The notes beneath the pieces are model-generated. The model saw nothing but the letters and a program-made list of their open reading frames with translations. It searched no databases and was not told the DNA's origin. DNA of 60,225 nucleotides from an uncultured Alphaproteobacteria bacterium (GTDB lineage Bacteria > Pseudomonadota > Alphaproteobacteria > CAAHEQ01 > UBA3637): assembly GCA_944392795.1 (NCBI GenBank), contig CALXXX010000012.1, positions 1-60,225 on the forward strand, given 5' to 3'. The number at the start of each line of letters is the position of its first letter. Position 1 is the stretch's first letter. The position numbers and the translations under genes are program-made. Shown here piece by piece: positions 36,223 to 46,564 of this stretch.

Positions 36223-37047
36223 TTATCGCCCTAAACGCCCTTTTATGTTTTGAGCCACTGTTTCAATTAAAGTCTTACGACGGCCGTGTTCTGAAACAAT
36301 AGCACAAACATCTTCTTCTAATACGCGAAGCATAAATAAGTCTCCATTAGAATTTCTTGCAAAAGCAACGACTGTCGGCATATCCTGATCAGGAATTAAT
36401 TTTTCAGTATATCGTCCCGTTACATCTCCATTACGCAAAGCAACTGTGACTGGCTTCAGAATTTTTACGATCGCCTCCAAGGCTCCTTTTTCCGCCAAAG
36501 GAACGGCCTTTTTCGGATACAGAACTTCTTGACCATTATTCCGCATCAACATAGAAATCAATACTTCATTCGGAACAGCATTTTGACTTGTCGCAGAAAA
36601 TAAAGGATCATATTCTCCGATTTTCGGTTGAATATGACTGCTTTCGTAGGCTTTTTTTGTCTCCTTTTGGATCACTTTTCGAATAGCTTTATACTTCATA
36701 ACAGCTTCATGAGGTGTCAAAATTTCAACTGTATAGGTATGTCCTTCTCCTTTTTTGTGGAAAAAAGGCACATATCGAGGAGGAACTTGTTTTAATTGAC
36801 GATGAAAAAAGAACGAATAAGCCTTTTTTGCAGGTCTTAACAAGAAAGATTTTTCCCCTTTTGGATTTTCATAAGAAGTTAAATTACCGCCAGCATAAGA
36901 AATAATTGCACGCACCAATGCTTCGTTATTTTCTTCTAACGAAGCAGGCTTAGAAGAATCATGAGAACGACGCAAATAAACTTTATTCATTCCATTATCA
37001 AGCAACATAAAATTTTCAGAAGGCTTTACTGCCATTGTTTCAGTCAT
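36223..37047 (-). CDS. Hypothetical protein
   Basis: A 274-aa soluble protein of no recognised family. AAGGG stands 7 nt before the ATG. The N-terminal part is polar; residues about 100-240 alternate beta-like and helical stretches (for example YTVEILTPHEAVMKYKAIRK). No signal peptide, membrane segment, cysteine cluster or known catalytic motif is visible. The next minus-strand gene upstream is another unknown, 94 bp away, so they may share a transcript. Coding is supported by length, ribosome site and codon use like its neighbours. Confidence 0.75.
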   Translation of the reverse strand: MTETMAVKPSENFMLLDNGMNKVYLRRSHDSSKPASLEENNEALVRAIISYAGGNLTSYENPKGEKSFLLRPAKKAYSFFFHRQLKQVPPRYVPFFHKKGEGHTYTVEILTPHEAVMKYKAIRKVIQKETKKAYESSHIQPKIGEYDPLFSATSQNAVPNEVLISMLMRNNGQEVLYPKKAVPLAEKGALEAIVKILKPVTVALRNGDVTGRYTEKLIPDQDMPTVVAFARNSNGDLFMLRVLEEDVCAIVSEHGRRKTLIETVAQNIKGRLGR

Positions 37048-37141
37048 TTGTTTTCCCTTATCTGTTAAAAATGAAAAGAATAATTTATTTTATCAGATTC
37101 GCTTCTGTTTGTAAATATTTTTGTTTATCTTTTTGTATAAA

Positions 37142-37531
37142 TTATTGATGCTCTTTTTTTACGCCCAGGAAACGAGCAACTTGCCTTAATAAACGACCAT
37201 GCGAAACAATATCTTTAGGATAACAAGCTCCCCACTCTCCCAAAATCTGAAGATATTCTTCAGCACTATAAAAAGTGAAATCCACAACTTGATTATGTTC
37301 TTCGATTAAACGTAAACAATCCGTTTTCAAAATGCTATATCGGTTATCTCGAAAACGAAAAGCCAAGTTATCACAAGCTTGATAAAGTGTATGTTGGGTA
37401 AATGGTTCTTCCATTTCATGCTTAACCAACATTTTATCCTTTAAGGCTTGCCGAACAAAATCTTCCAATTCCATATCATAATAATGATACTTAATTGTAT
37501 CTATAGAAATTATTTTGGGTTCACTAACCAT
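37142..37531 (-). CDS. Hypothetical protein
   Basis: A 129-aa soluble protein of no recognised family, with aromatic and acidic residues spread through (YHYYDMELEDFVRQAL near the N-terminus). GGAG lies 8 nt before the ATG. No membrane segment or signal peptide. It diverges from gatC across 202 bp and lies upstream of the 274-aa gene on the same strand. Confidence 0.72.
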   Translation of the reverse strand: MVSEPKIISIDTIKYHYYDMELEDFVRQALKDKMLVKHEMEEPFTQHTLYQACDNLAFRFRDNRYSILKTDCLRLIEEHNQVVDFTFYSAEEYLQILGEWGACYPKDIVSHGRLLRQVARFLGVKKEHQ

Positions 37532-37670
37532 TTAAACATCTCCATTATGGACGAACGATATCAAAAAATCTTTTATTTGTCAACCTTATTTATATTTAAT
37601 GCAAAAAATTGACAAAATAAAAAAGTCAAAAAAAAGCTGTTATTTTTTATCTCTTTTTCTTGAAAAGCCC

Positions 37671-37700
37671 TTGACAAAGAAGAGAAAATGAGCGTATCTT
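37671..37700 (+). promoter_or_regulatory. Promoter of gatCAB
   Basis: TTGACA (37671-37676), 18-bp spacer, TATCTT (37695-37700), 34 bp before the gatC ATG. Confidence 0.6.
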
Positions 37701-37733
37701 AAAAGCTTGTTTTATGAAAGGGATTAAACAAAA

Positions 37734-38027
37734 ATGACAAAAATTGACAAAGATACCATTAAAGAAATGGCTTTTTGGGTCCGTGTTCGTATTCCGGATG
37801 AAGAAGCTGAAGTAATGGCTAAAGAATTTACAGAAACACTTTCCTGGATTGGAGAAAGGCTTAAAAATCCTGAAATTCAAACTGTTCCACCGATGGTCAC
37901 CCCCTTTGATGAACAAATCCCTTTACGACAAGACATTGTGACCGAAGGACATCAAACTGCTGCTGTTTTATCAAATGCGACAGATGCGACGGATGAATTT
38001 TTCTCAGTTCCTAAAATGGTGGAGTAA
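37734..38027 (+). CDS. gatC: Asp-tRNA(Asn)/Glu-tRNA(Gln) amidotransferase subunit C
   Basis: Small (97 aa) subunit that stabilises GatA in the GatCAB complex. The family pattern is clear: DTIKEMAFWVRVRI at the start, LSWIGERL in the middle and a C-terminal LRQDIVTEG segment. It heads the gatCAB operon, 4 bp before gatA. The complex amidates misacylated Glu-tRNA(Gln) or Asp-tRNA(Asn), implying that GlnRS and/or AsnRS is missing in this organism. Confidence 0.93.
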   Translation: MTKIDKDTIKEMAFWVRVRIPDEEAEVMAKEFTETLSWIGERLKNPEIQTVPPMVTPFDEQIPLRQDIVTEGHQTAAVLSNATDATDEFFSVPKMVE

Positions 38028-38031
38028 AAAA

Positions 38032-39417
38032 ATGACAGATTTAACAGAATTAACATTAACTGATGCCTTAAAAGGCTTGGAAGAAAAAAAGTTTTCGAGT
38101 GTTGAATTAACAAAAGCTTATTTAGGCAAAATGGAAGAATTGCGCCGCCTAAATGCTTATATTACAGAAACGCCTGAAAAAGCACTGCAAATGGCGGAAG
38201 AATCTGATAATCGTCGAGCAAAAGGAGAAGCTGGAAAATTAGAAGGTATTCCATTGGGTATTAAAGATATGTTCTGCACAAAAGGGACAAAAACGACAGC
38301 AGCTTCCAGAATTTTATCTAATTTTATTCCTCCTTTCGAAGCGACCACAACACAACGCTTATGGGATGCCGGAGCCGTTTTGCTTGGAAAAACCAACACA
38401 GATGAATTTGCAATGGGTTCATCAACAATTACCAGTTATTATGGCGTTACACACAACCCTCATGATGAAAACAAAGTGCCGGGAGGTTCTTCCGGTGGTT
38501 CTGCCGCAGCCGTAGCTGCTCACATGTGTGCCGGTGCGACTGGCACTGAAACAGGCGGTTCTATTCGTCATCCGGCATCATTTTGTAAAGTATCCGGTTT
38601 TAAACCAACATACGGTCGTTGTTCTCGATATGGGGTTATCGCTTATGCTTCCAGCTTAGATGAGCCAGGTGTATTAGCTCGTTCTGTTGAAGATTGTGCT
38701 CGCATGATTGAAGTCATGGCCGGACACGATCCTAAAGATTCGACTTCTTCTCATCGAGAAGTTCCTGAATTTCATAAAATGCTGGACAAGAACATCAAAG
38801 GCATGAAAATCGGCATTCCAAAAGAATACCAAGAGTTACTGCCTGCCAACTGGGAAAAAGCGGTTCAATTCTTAAAAGATGAAGGAGCGGTTTTAATGGA
38901 TGTGGATATGCCGCATACTGAAGAAGCCGGCATGGTTTATTATGTTATTTCTCAAGGTGAAGCAACAACTAATTTAGCACGTTATGACGGAGCACGATAT
39001 GGTGTTCGCGAAAATGGAGAAACCTTGGATGAAATGTATATGAACACCCGAATGAAAGGTTTTGGACAAGAGGTACGCAACCGTATGATTTTAGGTACTT
39101 TCTTTACATCTGCAAAAGGATATCATGATTATTTTGTTCCGGCTCAAAAAATGCGTTCTTTAATTAAACAGGACTTTGACAAAGCTTTCGAAAAAGTAGA
39201 CGTGTTATTCAGTCCGGCGGTTCCGATTGAGCCTTTTACGATTGAAGAAGCCAAGCATGGTGCTGCAAAAGGTCGTTTCAATGATAATTATTTAATGCCG
39301 TCTTGTTTAACCGGCGTACCGGCTGGCTGTGCAAATAATGGACTTCAGGTCATCGGACGCATGTGGGATGATGCCACGGTTTTAAAAGTTTTAGATGTAG
39401 TGGAGATGTGCAAATGA
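38032..39417 (+). CDS. gatA: Glu/Asp-tRNA amidotransferase subunit A (amidase)
   Basis: Glutaminase subunit of GatCAB, 461 aa, amidase-signature family. The Ser-cis-Ser-Lys centre is visible: IPLGIKDMF (Lys), [13 protein letters not shown] and [14 protein letters not shown]. It releases ammonia from Gln for GatB. The frame is open upstream to 37975, but that part overlaps gatC and lacks a ribosome site; GGAG stands 8 nt before the ATG at 38032. Its TGA overlaps the gatB ATG. Confidence 0.96.
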   Translation: MTDLTELTLTDALKGLEEKKFSSVELTKAYLGKMEELRRLNAYITETPEKALQMAEESDNRRAKGEAGKLEGIPLGIKDMFCTKGTKTTAASRILSNFIPPFEATTTQRLWDAGAVLLGKTNTDEFAMGSSTITSYYGVTHNPHDENKVPGGSSGGSAAAVAAHMCAGATGTETGGSIRHPASFCKVSGFKPTYGRCSRYGVIAYASSLDEPGVLARSVEDCARMIEVMAGHDPKDSTSSHREVPEFHKMLDKNIKGMKIGIPKEYQELLPANWEKAVQFLKDEGAVLMDVDMPHTEEAGMVYYVISQGEATTNLARYDGARYGVRENGETLDEMYMNTRMKGFGQEVRNRMILGTFFTSAKGYHDYFVPAQKMRSLIKQDFDKAFEKVDVLFSPAVPIEPFTIEEAKHGAAKGRFNDNYLMPSCLTGVPAGCANNGLQVIGRMWDDATVLKVLDVVEMCK

Positions 39418-40871
39418 CATATCGTATAGAAGGCAAAACAGGAACATGGGAATTAGTTTGTGGACTAGAGGTTCACTGCGAGATTATTTCCAACTCTAAA
39501 GTTTTCAGCGGCGCCTCTGCGGAATTCGGCGGAGAGCCAAATGATCATGTTGCTTTTTTAGATGCCGGTTTTCCGGGACAATTACCGGTCTTAAATGAAA
39601 AATGTGTTGAACAATGCATTAAAACAGGTTTTGGTTTAAATGCAAAAATCAATAAACATTCCGTTTTTGATAGAAAGAATTATTTCTACGGTGATTTACC
39701 GACAGGATATCAAATTACTCAATTGTTTTACCCGATTGTCGGAGAAGGCTATTTAGATGTGACAAATGAAGATGGCGGTATCAGTCGTATCGGCATTGAA
39801 CGATTGCATTTGGAGCAAGATGCCGGCAAATCTATTCATGACATGCATCCAACGCGCTCTTATTTAGACTTCAATCGAGCCGGTGTTGGCTTAATGGAAA
39901 TCGTCTCTAAACCAGATGTTCGCTCTCCGGAAGAAGCCGGCGATTACTTACGTAAACTTCGTTCTATTGTCCGCTATTTAGGAACTTGTGACGGCAACAT
40001 GGATGAAGGCTCTATGCGTTGTGATATCAATGTTTCCGTCCGAAAAGTTGGAGAAGCTGAATTTCGCCACAGAGTAGAAATCAAAAACGTCAACTCAGTC
40101 AAATTTGTCATGCAGGCGATTGATTTAGAAGCTCACCGACAAGTTGAATTATATGAAGCGGGACAAACTTTCCCTCAAGAGACACGTTTGTTTGATCCGG
40201 AAAATATGGAAACACGATCCATGCGGAGCAAAGAAAATGCCTTAGATTATCGCTATTTCCCTGATCCGGATTTACCGCCTTTGGACATTACGGATGAGTA
40301 TATTGAAAACATCCGCAAGAACTTACCGGAATTGCCGGAAGTAAAAAAAGCTCGTTTCATGGATGAGTTAAATCTATCTGAATATGATGCTCGAATTTTA
40401 GTTTCTGATCGAGAAACAGCTTTGTATTTCGAAACGGCGGCCAAAGGACGTGACGCTAAAAAAGTAGCAAACTGGGTCATGGGAGATTTATTTGCTGCTT
40501 TAAATCGTGAATATATTGCCATCGAAAATAGTCCGGTTTCACCTGAAAACTTAGGTGCTTTAGTTGACCTTATCACAGATGGAACAATCTCCGGCAAAAT
40601 TGCAAAAGAAGTTTTCGAGATTATGTTCGAAACAAAAAAAGACCCGGCAGCTATTGTTGAAGAAAAAGGCTTAAAGCAAGTTTCGGATACCGGCGCTATT
40701 GAAAAAATGATTGATGAAATCTTAGCCGCCAACCCTGATAAAGTTGCCGAAATTAAAGCTGGAAAAGATAAATTAAAAGGATGGTTTGTTGGACAGATTA
40801 TGAAAGCCTCTCAAGGTAAAGTAAACCCGGCGCTGGCAAATCAACTTTTAGAACAAAAGCTGAAAAATTAA
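39414..40871 (+). CDS. gatB: Glu/Asp-tRNA amidotransferase subunit B
   Basis: Kinase/transamidase subunit of GatCAB that phosphorylates the misacylated tRNA-bound residue and amidates it. 485 aa, usual length, with GLEVHCEI near the N-terminus, the [16 protein letters not shown] segment and the tail domain of YqeY/GatB type at the end. The ATG at 39414 overlaps the gatA stop (ATGA) and has GGAG 8 nt upstream; an ATG six bases earlier is less likely. It is the last gene of the operon and ends at a hairpin terminator. Confidence 0.96.
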   Translation: MTYRIEGKTGTWELVCGLEVHCEIISNSKVFSGASAEFGGEPNDHVAFLDAGFPGQLPVLNEKCVEQCIKTGFGLNAKINKHSVFDRKNYFYGDLPTGYQITQLFYPIVGEGYLDVTNEDGGISRIGIERLHLEQDAGKSIHDMHPTRSYLDFNRAGVGLMEIVSKPDVRSPEEAGDYLRKLRSIVRYLGTCDGNMDEGSMRCDINVSVRKVGEAEFRHRVEIKNVNSVKFVMQAIDLEAHRQVELYEAGQTFPQETRLFDPENMETRSMRSKENALDYRYFPDPDLPPLDITDEYIENIRKNLPELPEVKKARFMDELNLSEYDARILVSDRETALYFETAAKGRDAKKVANWVMGDLFAALNREYIAIENSPVSPENLGALVDLITDGTISGKIAKEVFEIMFETKKDPAAIVEEKGLKQVSDTGAIEKMIDEILAANPDKVAEIKAGKDKLKGWFVGQIMKASQGKVNPALANQLLEQKLKN

Positions 40872-40877
40872 AAGCTA

Positions 40878-40910
40878 AAGAGCGTAAAATTCATTTTTTA
40901 CGCTCTTTTT
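40878..40910. terminator. Terminator between gatB and radical SAM gene
   Basis: Stem AAAGAGCGTAAAA with TTTTACGCTCTTT, followed by T; A/T runs on both sides make it usable from both strands. Confidence 0.87.
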
Positions 40911-42271
40911 TATATCCGATCAATTCCATGCATCATTTCTTTTAATAAATTAACTGTTGAAACGGATATCTCTGCCGATCGAATGGTTTTCAAATTTCTT
41001 TGGACAGGATCTAAGCTTTGATAATTAAAAATATTATCTAATTGTATCCAGTCAAAACAACCTGTTTTTGGATTCAATCTATTCAACCAAATTTTCCCAT
41101 CTGATTTTATGACTAAATTTTTTTCTTCTGCAAATCCTGTCGGATAAAAAGAAGCTTGGCAAAAAGGAAAATGCTTCTTCACATAACTGACCCATTTCCC
41201 ATTCATGCACGGCTTTGCCTTAATAAAATTCAAACCCATTTTATCTATTTCTGAAACACTTTCTCTTCCGGAAAAAGAAAAATACCGTCCGTTCAAAGCA
41301 TCACAATCGCCACCGTTTTGAATATAAACATCTATTGTCCTTAAAATACGTTTAATATTCTTTTGAACAGCTTCGCCAGGCAACAAAACAACTGATAAAG
41401 TCATGCTATATTTTCCCATTGCCATCTTCGCGACTGTCAGCTCATCTTGAGAAAAAAGAATACCTTTCGTCAAAAAAGAAATATTCTCCCTATTTTGCAA
41501 GGGAATGGTTGTTTTTAAAAAATGAACCACATCCGCTGCATCCGCACCTATAATCGGATCATAATAGCTCATTGGATCTGAGTCAGCATAAATCATCTGT
41601 CCATTCAACCCTGTTCCGCCTAAACGATGGCCAAAAGCTTCTACAAGCCGCAGAAAAATCGGATACGGCATATGAGATACTTTTGGTTTAGCTTCATATC
41701 CGCAATGAACGCACCCATTATAACATCCTGTACTCAAAGAAACTGTCATACGCGCTTTTTGCGTGACAAATGCTGCTTTTTCAATTTTAGGAAAAGAAAT
41801 AAAATTATTTAAATCCAATAAAAATTTATTAGCCGCTCTAACTGTTTTTTCTTTCATTGTATCAGAGAGGTTATCTTTATGAGACTTTAATTGCTCAAGT
41901 AAATCTTCTCCTTGCCGGGACAATAAATTCATTGTCTTGATTTGTGGATTAAAATATTTAGAGAAAGGTATCGGACACGTTTGATAACCGGTTAAAACTT
42001 GAATGGCCCTATGTTGCCAAAAATCATCTATTTTCTCTTGTAAAAGAGCCTCAGGTAAAAATTTACTTTCCCAAATAAAAGAAGGCCATTTTTTCAAAAA
42101 ACATCTTGGAAATTCTTTTTGACGCTTCAGCATCATCCGACAAAGTACCGGTGTATAAAATTCAAATAAAACATATTTAAGGAAATGTTTTTCTACGAAA
42201 GATACATCATATCGTTTCCGATAATAATCCTCTGAGACAAGTGCGTCTAATGTATCAAATTCCGAAAACAT
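40910..42271 (-). CDS. Radical SAM protein of unknown function
   Basis: A 453-aa protein with a canonical radical SAM cluster CYNGCVHC (C183, C187, C190) placed unusually late, behind a helical N-terminal domain of about 170 residues. The barrel continues with DSDPMSYYDP and SFLTKGI. The C-terminal part holds CMNGKW and HFPFCQASF, with further cysteines that might bind a second cluster, though the spacing is not a standard SPASM one. I do not recognise the subfamily. It is a single gene, convergent with gatB, and its stop lies at the edge of the shared terminator. Confidence 0.8.
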   Translation of the reverse strand: MFSEFDTLDALVSEDYYRKRYDVSFVEKHFLKYVLFEFYTPVLCRMMLKRQKEFPRCFLKKWPSFIWESKFLPEALLQEKIDDFWQHRAIQVLTGYQTCPIPFSKYFNPQIKTMNLLSRQGEDLLEQLKSHKDNLSDTMKEKTVRAANKFLLDLNNFISFPKIEKAAFVTQKARMTVSLSTGCYNGCVHCGYEAKPKVSHMPYPIFLRLVEAFGHRLGGTGLNGQMIYADSDPMSYYDPIIGADAADVVHFLKTTIPLQNRENISFLTKGILFSQDELTVAKMAMGKYSMTLSVVLLPGEAVQKNIKRILRTIDVYIQNGGDCDALNGRYFSFSGRESVSEIDKMGLNFIKAKPCMNGKWVSYVKKHFPFCQASFYPTGFAEEKNLVIKSDGKIWLNRLNPKTGCFDWIQLDNIFNYQSLDPVQRNLKTIRSAEISVSTVNLLKEMMHGIDRI

Positions 42272-42349
42272 TTCTATCCTCCGATAAAAGCCTAACAGAA
42301 AACCTTATTTTTGTCAACTTTTTCTAACACAGCAAAAAAATGCACAATA

Positions 42350-42384
42350 AAAAATCCCCGTCAGTCACCCAACGGAGATTTTTT
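42350..42384. terminator. Terminator after dnaK
   Basis: Minus strand: ATCTCCGT pairs with ACGGGGAT around a 10-base loop, flanked by A and T runs. It lies 16 bp after the dnaK stop and would also stop transcripts from the other side. Confidence 0.8.
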
Positions 42385-42400
42385 ATTTTTCAGGGAAAAA

Positions 42401-44320
42401 CTATTTCTTTACTTCTTCAAAGTCGGCATCAATAGTGTCATCCTTTTTATCGGATTCCGATTGAGGCTGTTCTGCACCCGCATCCGCACCAGCAGCACCT
42501 GTGCCTGCTTCAGCTTGTTGTGCCTTATACATTGCCTCACCCAGCTTCATTGTTGCGTTCATCAAAGCTTCTGTTTTTGTATTGATGGCATCTAAATCGC
42601 TTCCTTCCATCACGTCTTTCAGCTCTTTGATTGCCGCTTCAATTGCTGTTTTATCAGAGTCTGCGACTTTATCACCGAAGTCTTTCAAATTCTTTTCAGC
42701 TTGGTGAACAATCGATTCAGCTTTATTTTTAGCTTCAATCAATTCACGTTTTTTCTTATCTTCATCCGCATGCTGTTCGGCATCTTTCACCATACGATCA
42801 ATATCCGCGTCATTCAATCCGCCGGAAGCTTGAATTCGAATAGCTTGTTCTTTTCCTGTAGCCTTATCTTTTGCAGACACATTAACAATACCGTTAGCGT
42901 CAATATCAAACGTGACTTCAATTTGAGGCATACCGCGAGGAGCCGGAGGAATACCGACCAAATCAAATTGACCCAACAATTTATTATCGGCCGTCATTTC
43001 ACGTTCACCTTGGAACACACGAATTGTCACGGCTGTTTGTCCGTCTTCCGCTGTAGAGAATACTTGGCTTTTCCGGGTTGGAATTGTTGTATTACGATCG
43101 ATTAACCGTGTAAAGACGCCACCCAAAGTTTCAATTCCTAAAGAAAGCGGTGTCACATCCAACAACAAAACATCTTTAACATCACCCTTTAAAACACCCC
43201 CCTGAATAGCGGCACCCATTGCCACGACTTCATCCGGGTTCACGCCTTTATGAGGTTCTTTACCAAAGAAGTTTTGAACAATTTCTTGCACTTTTGGCAT
43301 ACGTGTCATACCACCGACCAAAATCACTTCATCAATATCTTTAGCAGAAACACCTGCATCTTTTAAAGCGTTCTCACATGGCTTTAATGTCCGATCTAAT
43401 AAATCACCGACTAAGCTTTCTAATTTTGAACGTGTCAGGGTGACATTTAAATGCTTTGGACCAGAAGCGTCAGCAGTAATAAATGGCAAATTAACATCTG
43501 TCGTTGTCGCACTTGACAGTTCAATTTTTGCTTTTTCCGCAGCTTCTTTTAAACGTTGCAAAGCCATTCTATCTTGACGTAAATCAATGCCATATTCTTT
43601 TTTAAATTCTTCTGCTAAGAAATCGATCACACGCATATCGAAATCTTCACCACCCAAGAATGTATCACCATTTGTTGATTTTACTTCGAAAACACCGTCA
43701 CCAATTTCCAAAACAGACACATCAAATGTGCCGCCACCCAAGTCATATACAACAATTGTTCCGGACTTTTTCTTTTCCAAACCATAAGACAAAGCTGCTG
43801 CTGTCGGCTCATTGATAATACGCAAAACATTTAAACCAGCAATTTTTCCGGCATCTTTTGTCGCTTGACGTTGACTGTCATCGAAATAAGCTGGAACTGT
43901 AATAATGGCATCGGTTACTTTTTCGCCTAAATAACTTTCGGCATCTTCTTTTAATTTCTGCAAGATAAAAGCAGAAATCTGACTAGGCGCATACTTTTCG
44001 CCACGAACCTCTACCCAAGCGTCTCCATTATCGCCGGAAACAATATGATAAGGCACTAACCCTTTATCTTTTTCAACAACCTTATCATTATAGCGTCGAC
44101 CGATTAAACGCTTAATTGCAAAAATAGTTCCTTCCGGATTTGTCACAGCTTGACGCTTTGCTGGTAGGCCAACCAACCGTTCTCCTTTATTCGTAAAAGC
44201 AACCATAGAGGGGGTTGTTCGAGCACCCTCGCGATTTTCCAAAACTTTTGGCTCCGCGCCTTCCATAATCGCAACGCAAGAGTTCGTTGTACCTAAGTCA
44301 ATCCCTATAATTTTTCCCAT
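42401..44320 (-). CDS. dnaK: Hsp70 chaperone DnaK
   Basis: ATP-dependent chaperone, 639 aa. The ATPase domain starts [12 protein letters not shown] and includes [12 protein letters not shown] and [12 protein letters not shown]; the substrate-binding domain holds [14 protein letters not shown], and the C-terminus ends EEVKK. Normal length and complete. dnaJ, usually next to it, lies 9 kb away on the same strand. A CTTGCA-type promoter is upstream. Confidence 0.98.
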   Translation of the reverse strand: MGKIIGIDLGTTNSCVAIMEGAEPKVLENREGARTTPSMVAFTNKGERLVGLPAKRQAVTNPEGTIFAIKRLIGRRYNDKVVEKDKGLVPYHIVSGDNGDAWVEVRGEKYAPSQISAFILQKLKEDAESYLGEKVTDAIITVPAYFDDSQRQATKDAGKIAGLNVLRIINEPTAAALSYGLEKKKSGTIVVYDLGGGTFDVSVLEIGDGVFEVKSTNGDTFLGGEDFDMRVIDFLAEEFKKEYGIDLRQDRMALQRLKEAAEKAKIELSSATTTDVNLPFITADASGPKHLNVTLTRSKLESLVGDLLDRTLKPCENALKDAGVSAKDIDEVILVGGMTRMPKVQEIVQNFFGKEPHKGVNPDEVVAMGAAIQGGVLKGDVKDVLLLDVTPLSLGIETLGGVFTRLIDRNTTIPTRKSQVFSTAEDGQTAVTIRVFQGEREMTADNKLLGQFDLVGIPPAPRGMPQIEVTFDIDANGIVNVSAKDKATGKEQAIRIQASGGLNDADIDRMVKDAEQHADEDKKKRELIEAKNKAESIVHQAEKNLKDFGDKVADSDKTAIEAAIKELKDVMEGSDLDAINTKTEALMNATMKLGEAMYKAQQAEAGTGAAGADAGAEQPQSESDKKDDTIDADFEEVKK

Positions 44321-44365
44321 GTTTTTAACTCCTTCATTTAACTCATAAATTTTTTGTTGGAAAAG

Positions 44366-44394
44366 ATATAATGCTTACAATCGTATTTTGCAAG
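44366..44394 (-). promoter_or_regulatory. dnaK promoter, possible RpoH type
   Basis: CTTGCAA (minus strand from 44394) with CATTATAT about 17-18 bp further on. It fits the alphaproteobacterial RpoH pattern CTTG-N17-CYTATNT loosely and also a sigma-70 TTGCAA-N17-TATATC. dnaJ has a similar CTTGCA element. Confidence 0.45.
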
Positions 44395-44470
44395 AGCATA
44401 TATAAAAAAACTTTGAAAATTTTAAAAACAAGTCTAAAATAGCTTTTAAATAAAAAAAAAGAGGAAAAAA

Positions 44471-46150
44471 ATGGAACTACCTTTAACGATGACAGAACTA
44501 TTTGAAACATATCTCCCTCAAATGCTCGGCGCTTTAATGACAGCTCGAGCTCTGTCTTTTTTCGGGACAGATGAAAAACTCAAAAAAAATAGTCTATTAG
44601 TCGCTGCGATTGCCTTTCTGGTCCTGGGATTTAAAAATATTTTAATTTGTCTTTCTTACTTTATTCCTCAGTTGACACATGGAGAATTCACCGTATCACC
44701 CTTGGTCATAGAAGGTATCTCTATTGCTTTAGTTTCCTTAGCTTCTTTACTTCTCATCATCGGCGGCTTCCAATTCTATAAAGCACTTAATTGGATACGT
44801 GAGGAATTAGCCGTTATCACTTGTGTCCTCGCTTGGTTATTTATGATCAGAATTGTATTTTTGACCCCGCCAGACAGTCATCAAATGTTGACACAAATTT
44901 ACTTAATTACAGGGTTAGTTTTTCTGGGGCTTCTAATTACTTTACCCAAATTTAAAAGTAATGCCTACACCTTAAAAGTCACCGGTTTGTGGATGTTGGT
45001 TTTAGCTTTTTATTATTTTCAAGACATGATGCCTTGGGGATTTTCAAATTGGTTGCTTGAATCTCTTCTCTACCTGTTAATCATATATAACGTATATGTC
45101 ACAGCAGATAAACAATTACAAAATGATGTAAAAGCTTTAGCAGAAGAAGTACGCGCAGCTCAAGCCAGATTGCCTTTAATTTTGCAAGCCTCTCCTTTCC
45201 CTATTATGATTTCTGCCTTGAAAGATGACCGATTAATGTTAGTCAATGAAAAAGCAGCAACACTTTTTAATATCGACATGAAAAAACTTAAGCAGTTTAG
45301 AACAGAAGAATACTATGTGGATCCTAATACCCGCAAAGAATTATTACGGCGTTTATCGACAACACCATTAGTCGAAAACTTTCAAGCCTTATTACGCAAA
45401 CCTGGTTCTCAAGAGACTTTTTGGCTGGAAATGTCCGCGCGCGTCATTGATTTTGAAAATGAGGTCGCTCTTTACACAGCGTTTAAAGATATTACAGCCC
45501 AGAAAAAGCATGAACAGCAACTATTTGAACAAGCTGTTTTAGACCCGCTGACAGGATGTTATAACCGTCGCCAGTTTATGGAATTAGCTGCAAAAGAAAT
45601 TCGTCGAGCTTGGCGCTATGATACGAGTTTCTGTCTTATTATGATTGATATTGATCACTTTAAACGTGTAAATGACACACACGGACATGCTTTTGGTGAT
45701 GAAGTTTTAAAAGCGATGGCTTTTACTTGTAAACAAACGCTTCGAGATTCTGATATATTTGCTCGCTATGGAGGAGAAGAATTTATTATTCTGCTACCTC
45801 AAACAGACTTACCTGGTGGGATGATTGTGGCCGAACGGCTCCGAAAGAATATTGAAGACTTACGTGTGCCTTTACCAGACGGCGTTCCATTTCATTTTAC
45901 AATCAGCCTTGGAATTGTCAGCTCAGGTGCAACAGATGATTTAGACGAGTTAATTAAACGTGCTGACTCAGCCCTATATGCGGCAAAAGAAGGCGGACGA
46001 AATCAAGTGCGCATGTATGGAGAGAAAGAAAGTTTTGAACAAACAAAAACAGAAATTCTTGAAGAAGAAAATTCTTTTGAACTTCAAGAAAACATCGTTC
46101 GACAGGCTCAAGAAGCTTTAGATAAAGCAACGAAAGAAGATGTTTCATGA
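44471..46150 (+). CDS. Membrane-anchored PAS-GGDEF diguanylate cyclase
   Basis: Makes cyclic di-GMP from two GTP. 559 aa: about six to seven N-terminal membrane helices (residues about 15-210), a PAS-like domain (about 225-350) and a GGDEF domain (about 355-520) with DPLTGCYNRRQF and the active-site GGEEF at 434-438. An RxxD inhibitory site (RDSD, 425-428) sits five residues before it, so product feedback is likely. No EAL domain. The C-terminal 40 residues are Glu/Gln-rich. Its stop overlaps the start of the FtsB-like gene, so the two are co-translated. Confidence 0.93.
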   Translation: MELPLTMTELFETYLPQMLGALMTARALSFFGTDEKLKKNSLLVAAIAFLVLGFKNILICLSYFIPQLTHGEFTVSPLVIEGISIALVSLASLLLIIGGFQFYKALNWIREELAVITCVLAWLFMIRIVFLTPPDSHQMLTQIYLITGLVFLGLLITLPKFKSNAYTLKVTGLWMLVLAFYYFQDMMPWGFSNWLLESLLYLLIIYNVYVTADKQLQNDVKALAEEVRAAQARLPLILQASPFPIMISALKDDRLMLVNEKAATLFNIDMKKLKQFRTEEYYVDPNTRKELLRRLSTTPLVENFQALLRKPGSQETFWLEMSARVIDFENEVALYTAFKDITAQKKHEQQLFEQAVLDPLTGCYNRRQFMELAAKEIRRAWRYDTSFCLIMIDIDHFKRVNDTHGHAFGDEVLKAMAFTCKQTLRDSDIFARYGGEEFIILLPQTDLPGGMIVAERLRKNIEDLRVPLPDGVPFHFTISLGIVSSGATDDLDELIKRADSALYAAKEGGRNQVRMYGEKESFEQTKTEILEEENSFELQENIVRQAQEALDKATKEDVS

Positions 46151-46455
46151 AAATAATGGAAACGCTTAAAAACCATCCAAGGCACTTTATTATTCCCTTT
46201 ATTTGCTTGATGATTACTTTTTATTTTACTTATCATGCCATTCGAGGCGAACGAGGGTTGTTTCGTCTATTTGAAATTCAAAAAGAAATTGCAGAAGCAG
46301 AACTTTTATCTCAAGAAACAACAAACCTACGAACAAAAATGGAAAAAAAAGTAAAAGCTCTCTCCCCAGGGAACTTGGACTTAGACCTATTAGAAGAATC
46401 TGGTCGTAAAGCTTTAAATGTTGGAGATAAAAACGACTATATCATTTTTGATTAA
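46147..46455 (+). CDS. FtsB/DivIC-family septum formation protein
   Basis: A 102-aa bitopic protein: short cytosolic N-terminus, one membrane helix (about 14-33), then a periplasmic coiled coil (about 38-70, EIQKEIAEAELLSQETTNLRT is the heptad region) and a short tail with LDLDLLEESGRKALN, as in FtsB/DivIC. FtsB links FtsL and FtsQ at the division site. In many alphaproteobacteria the gene lies between eno and pdhA; here its ATG overlaps the stop of the diguanylate cyclase. Confidence 0.85.
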   Translation: MKIMETLKNHPRHFIIPFICLMITFYFTYHAIRGERGLFRLFEIQKEIAEAELLSQETTNLRTKMEKKVKALSPGNLDLDLLEESGRKALNVGDKNDYIIFD

Positions 46456-46564
46456 TTCTAAAGACACAATAGAAACATATATTAAAGTTATAATATTTTA
46501 TAAAATCATCTTAGAAATATTTTATTTTTATATATTTTGACCTATATCCCCTTTGGGGAGAAAA

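Noticed and set aside
37532-37670. A 21-codon frame starting at an ATG near 37549 upstream of gatCAB as a leader peptide
   Set aside because: No ribosome site of note, no run of a regulatory amino acid and no terminator-like stem after it.
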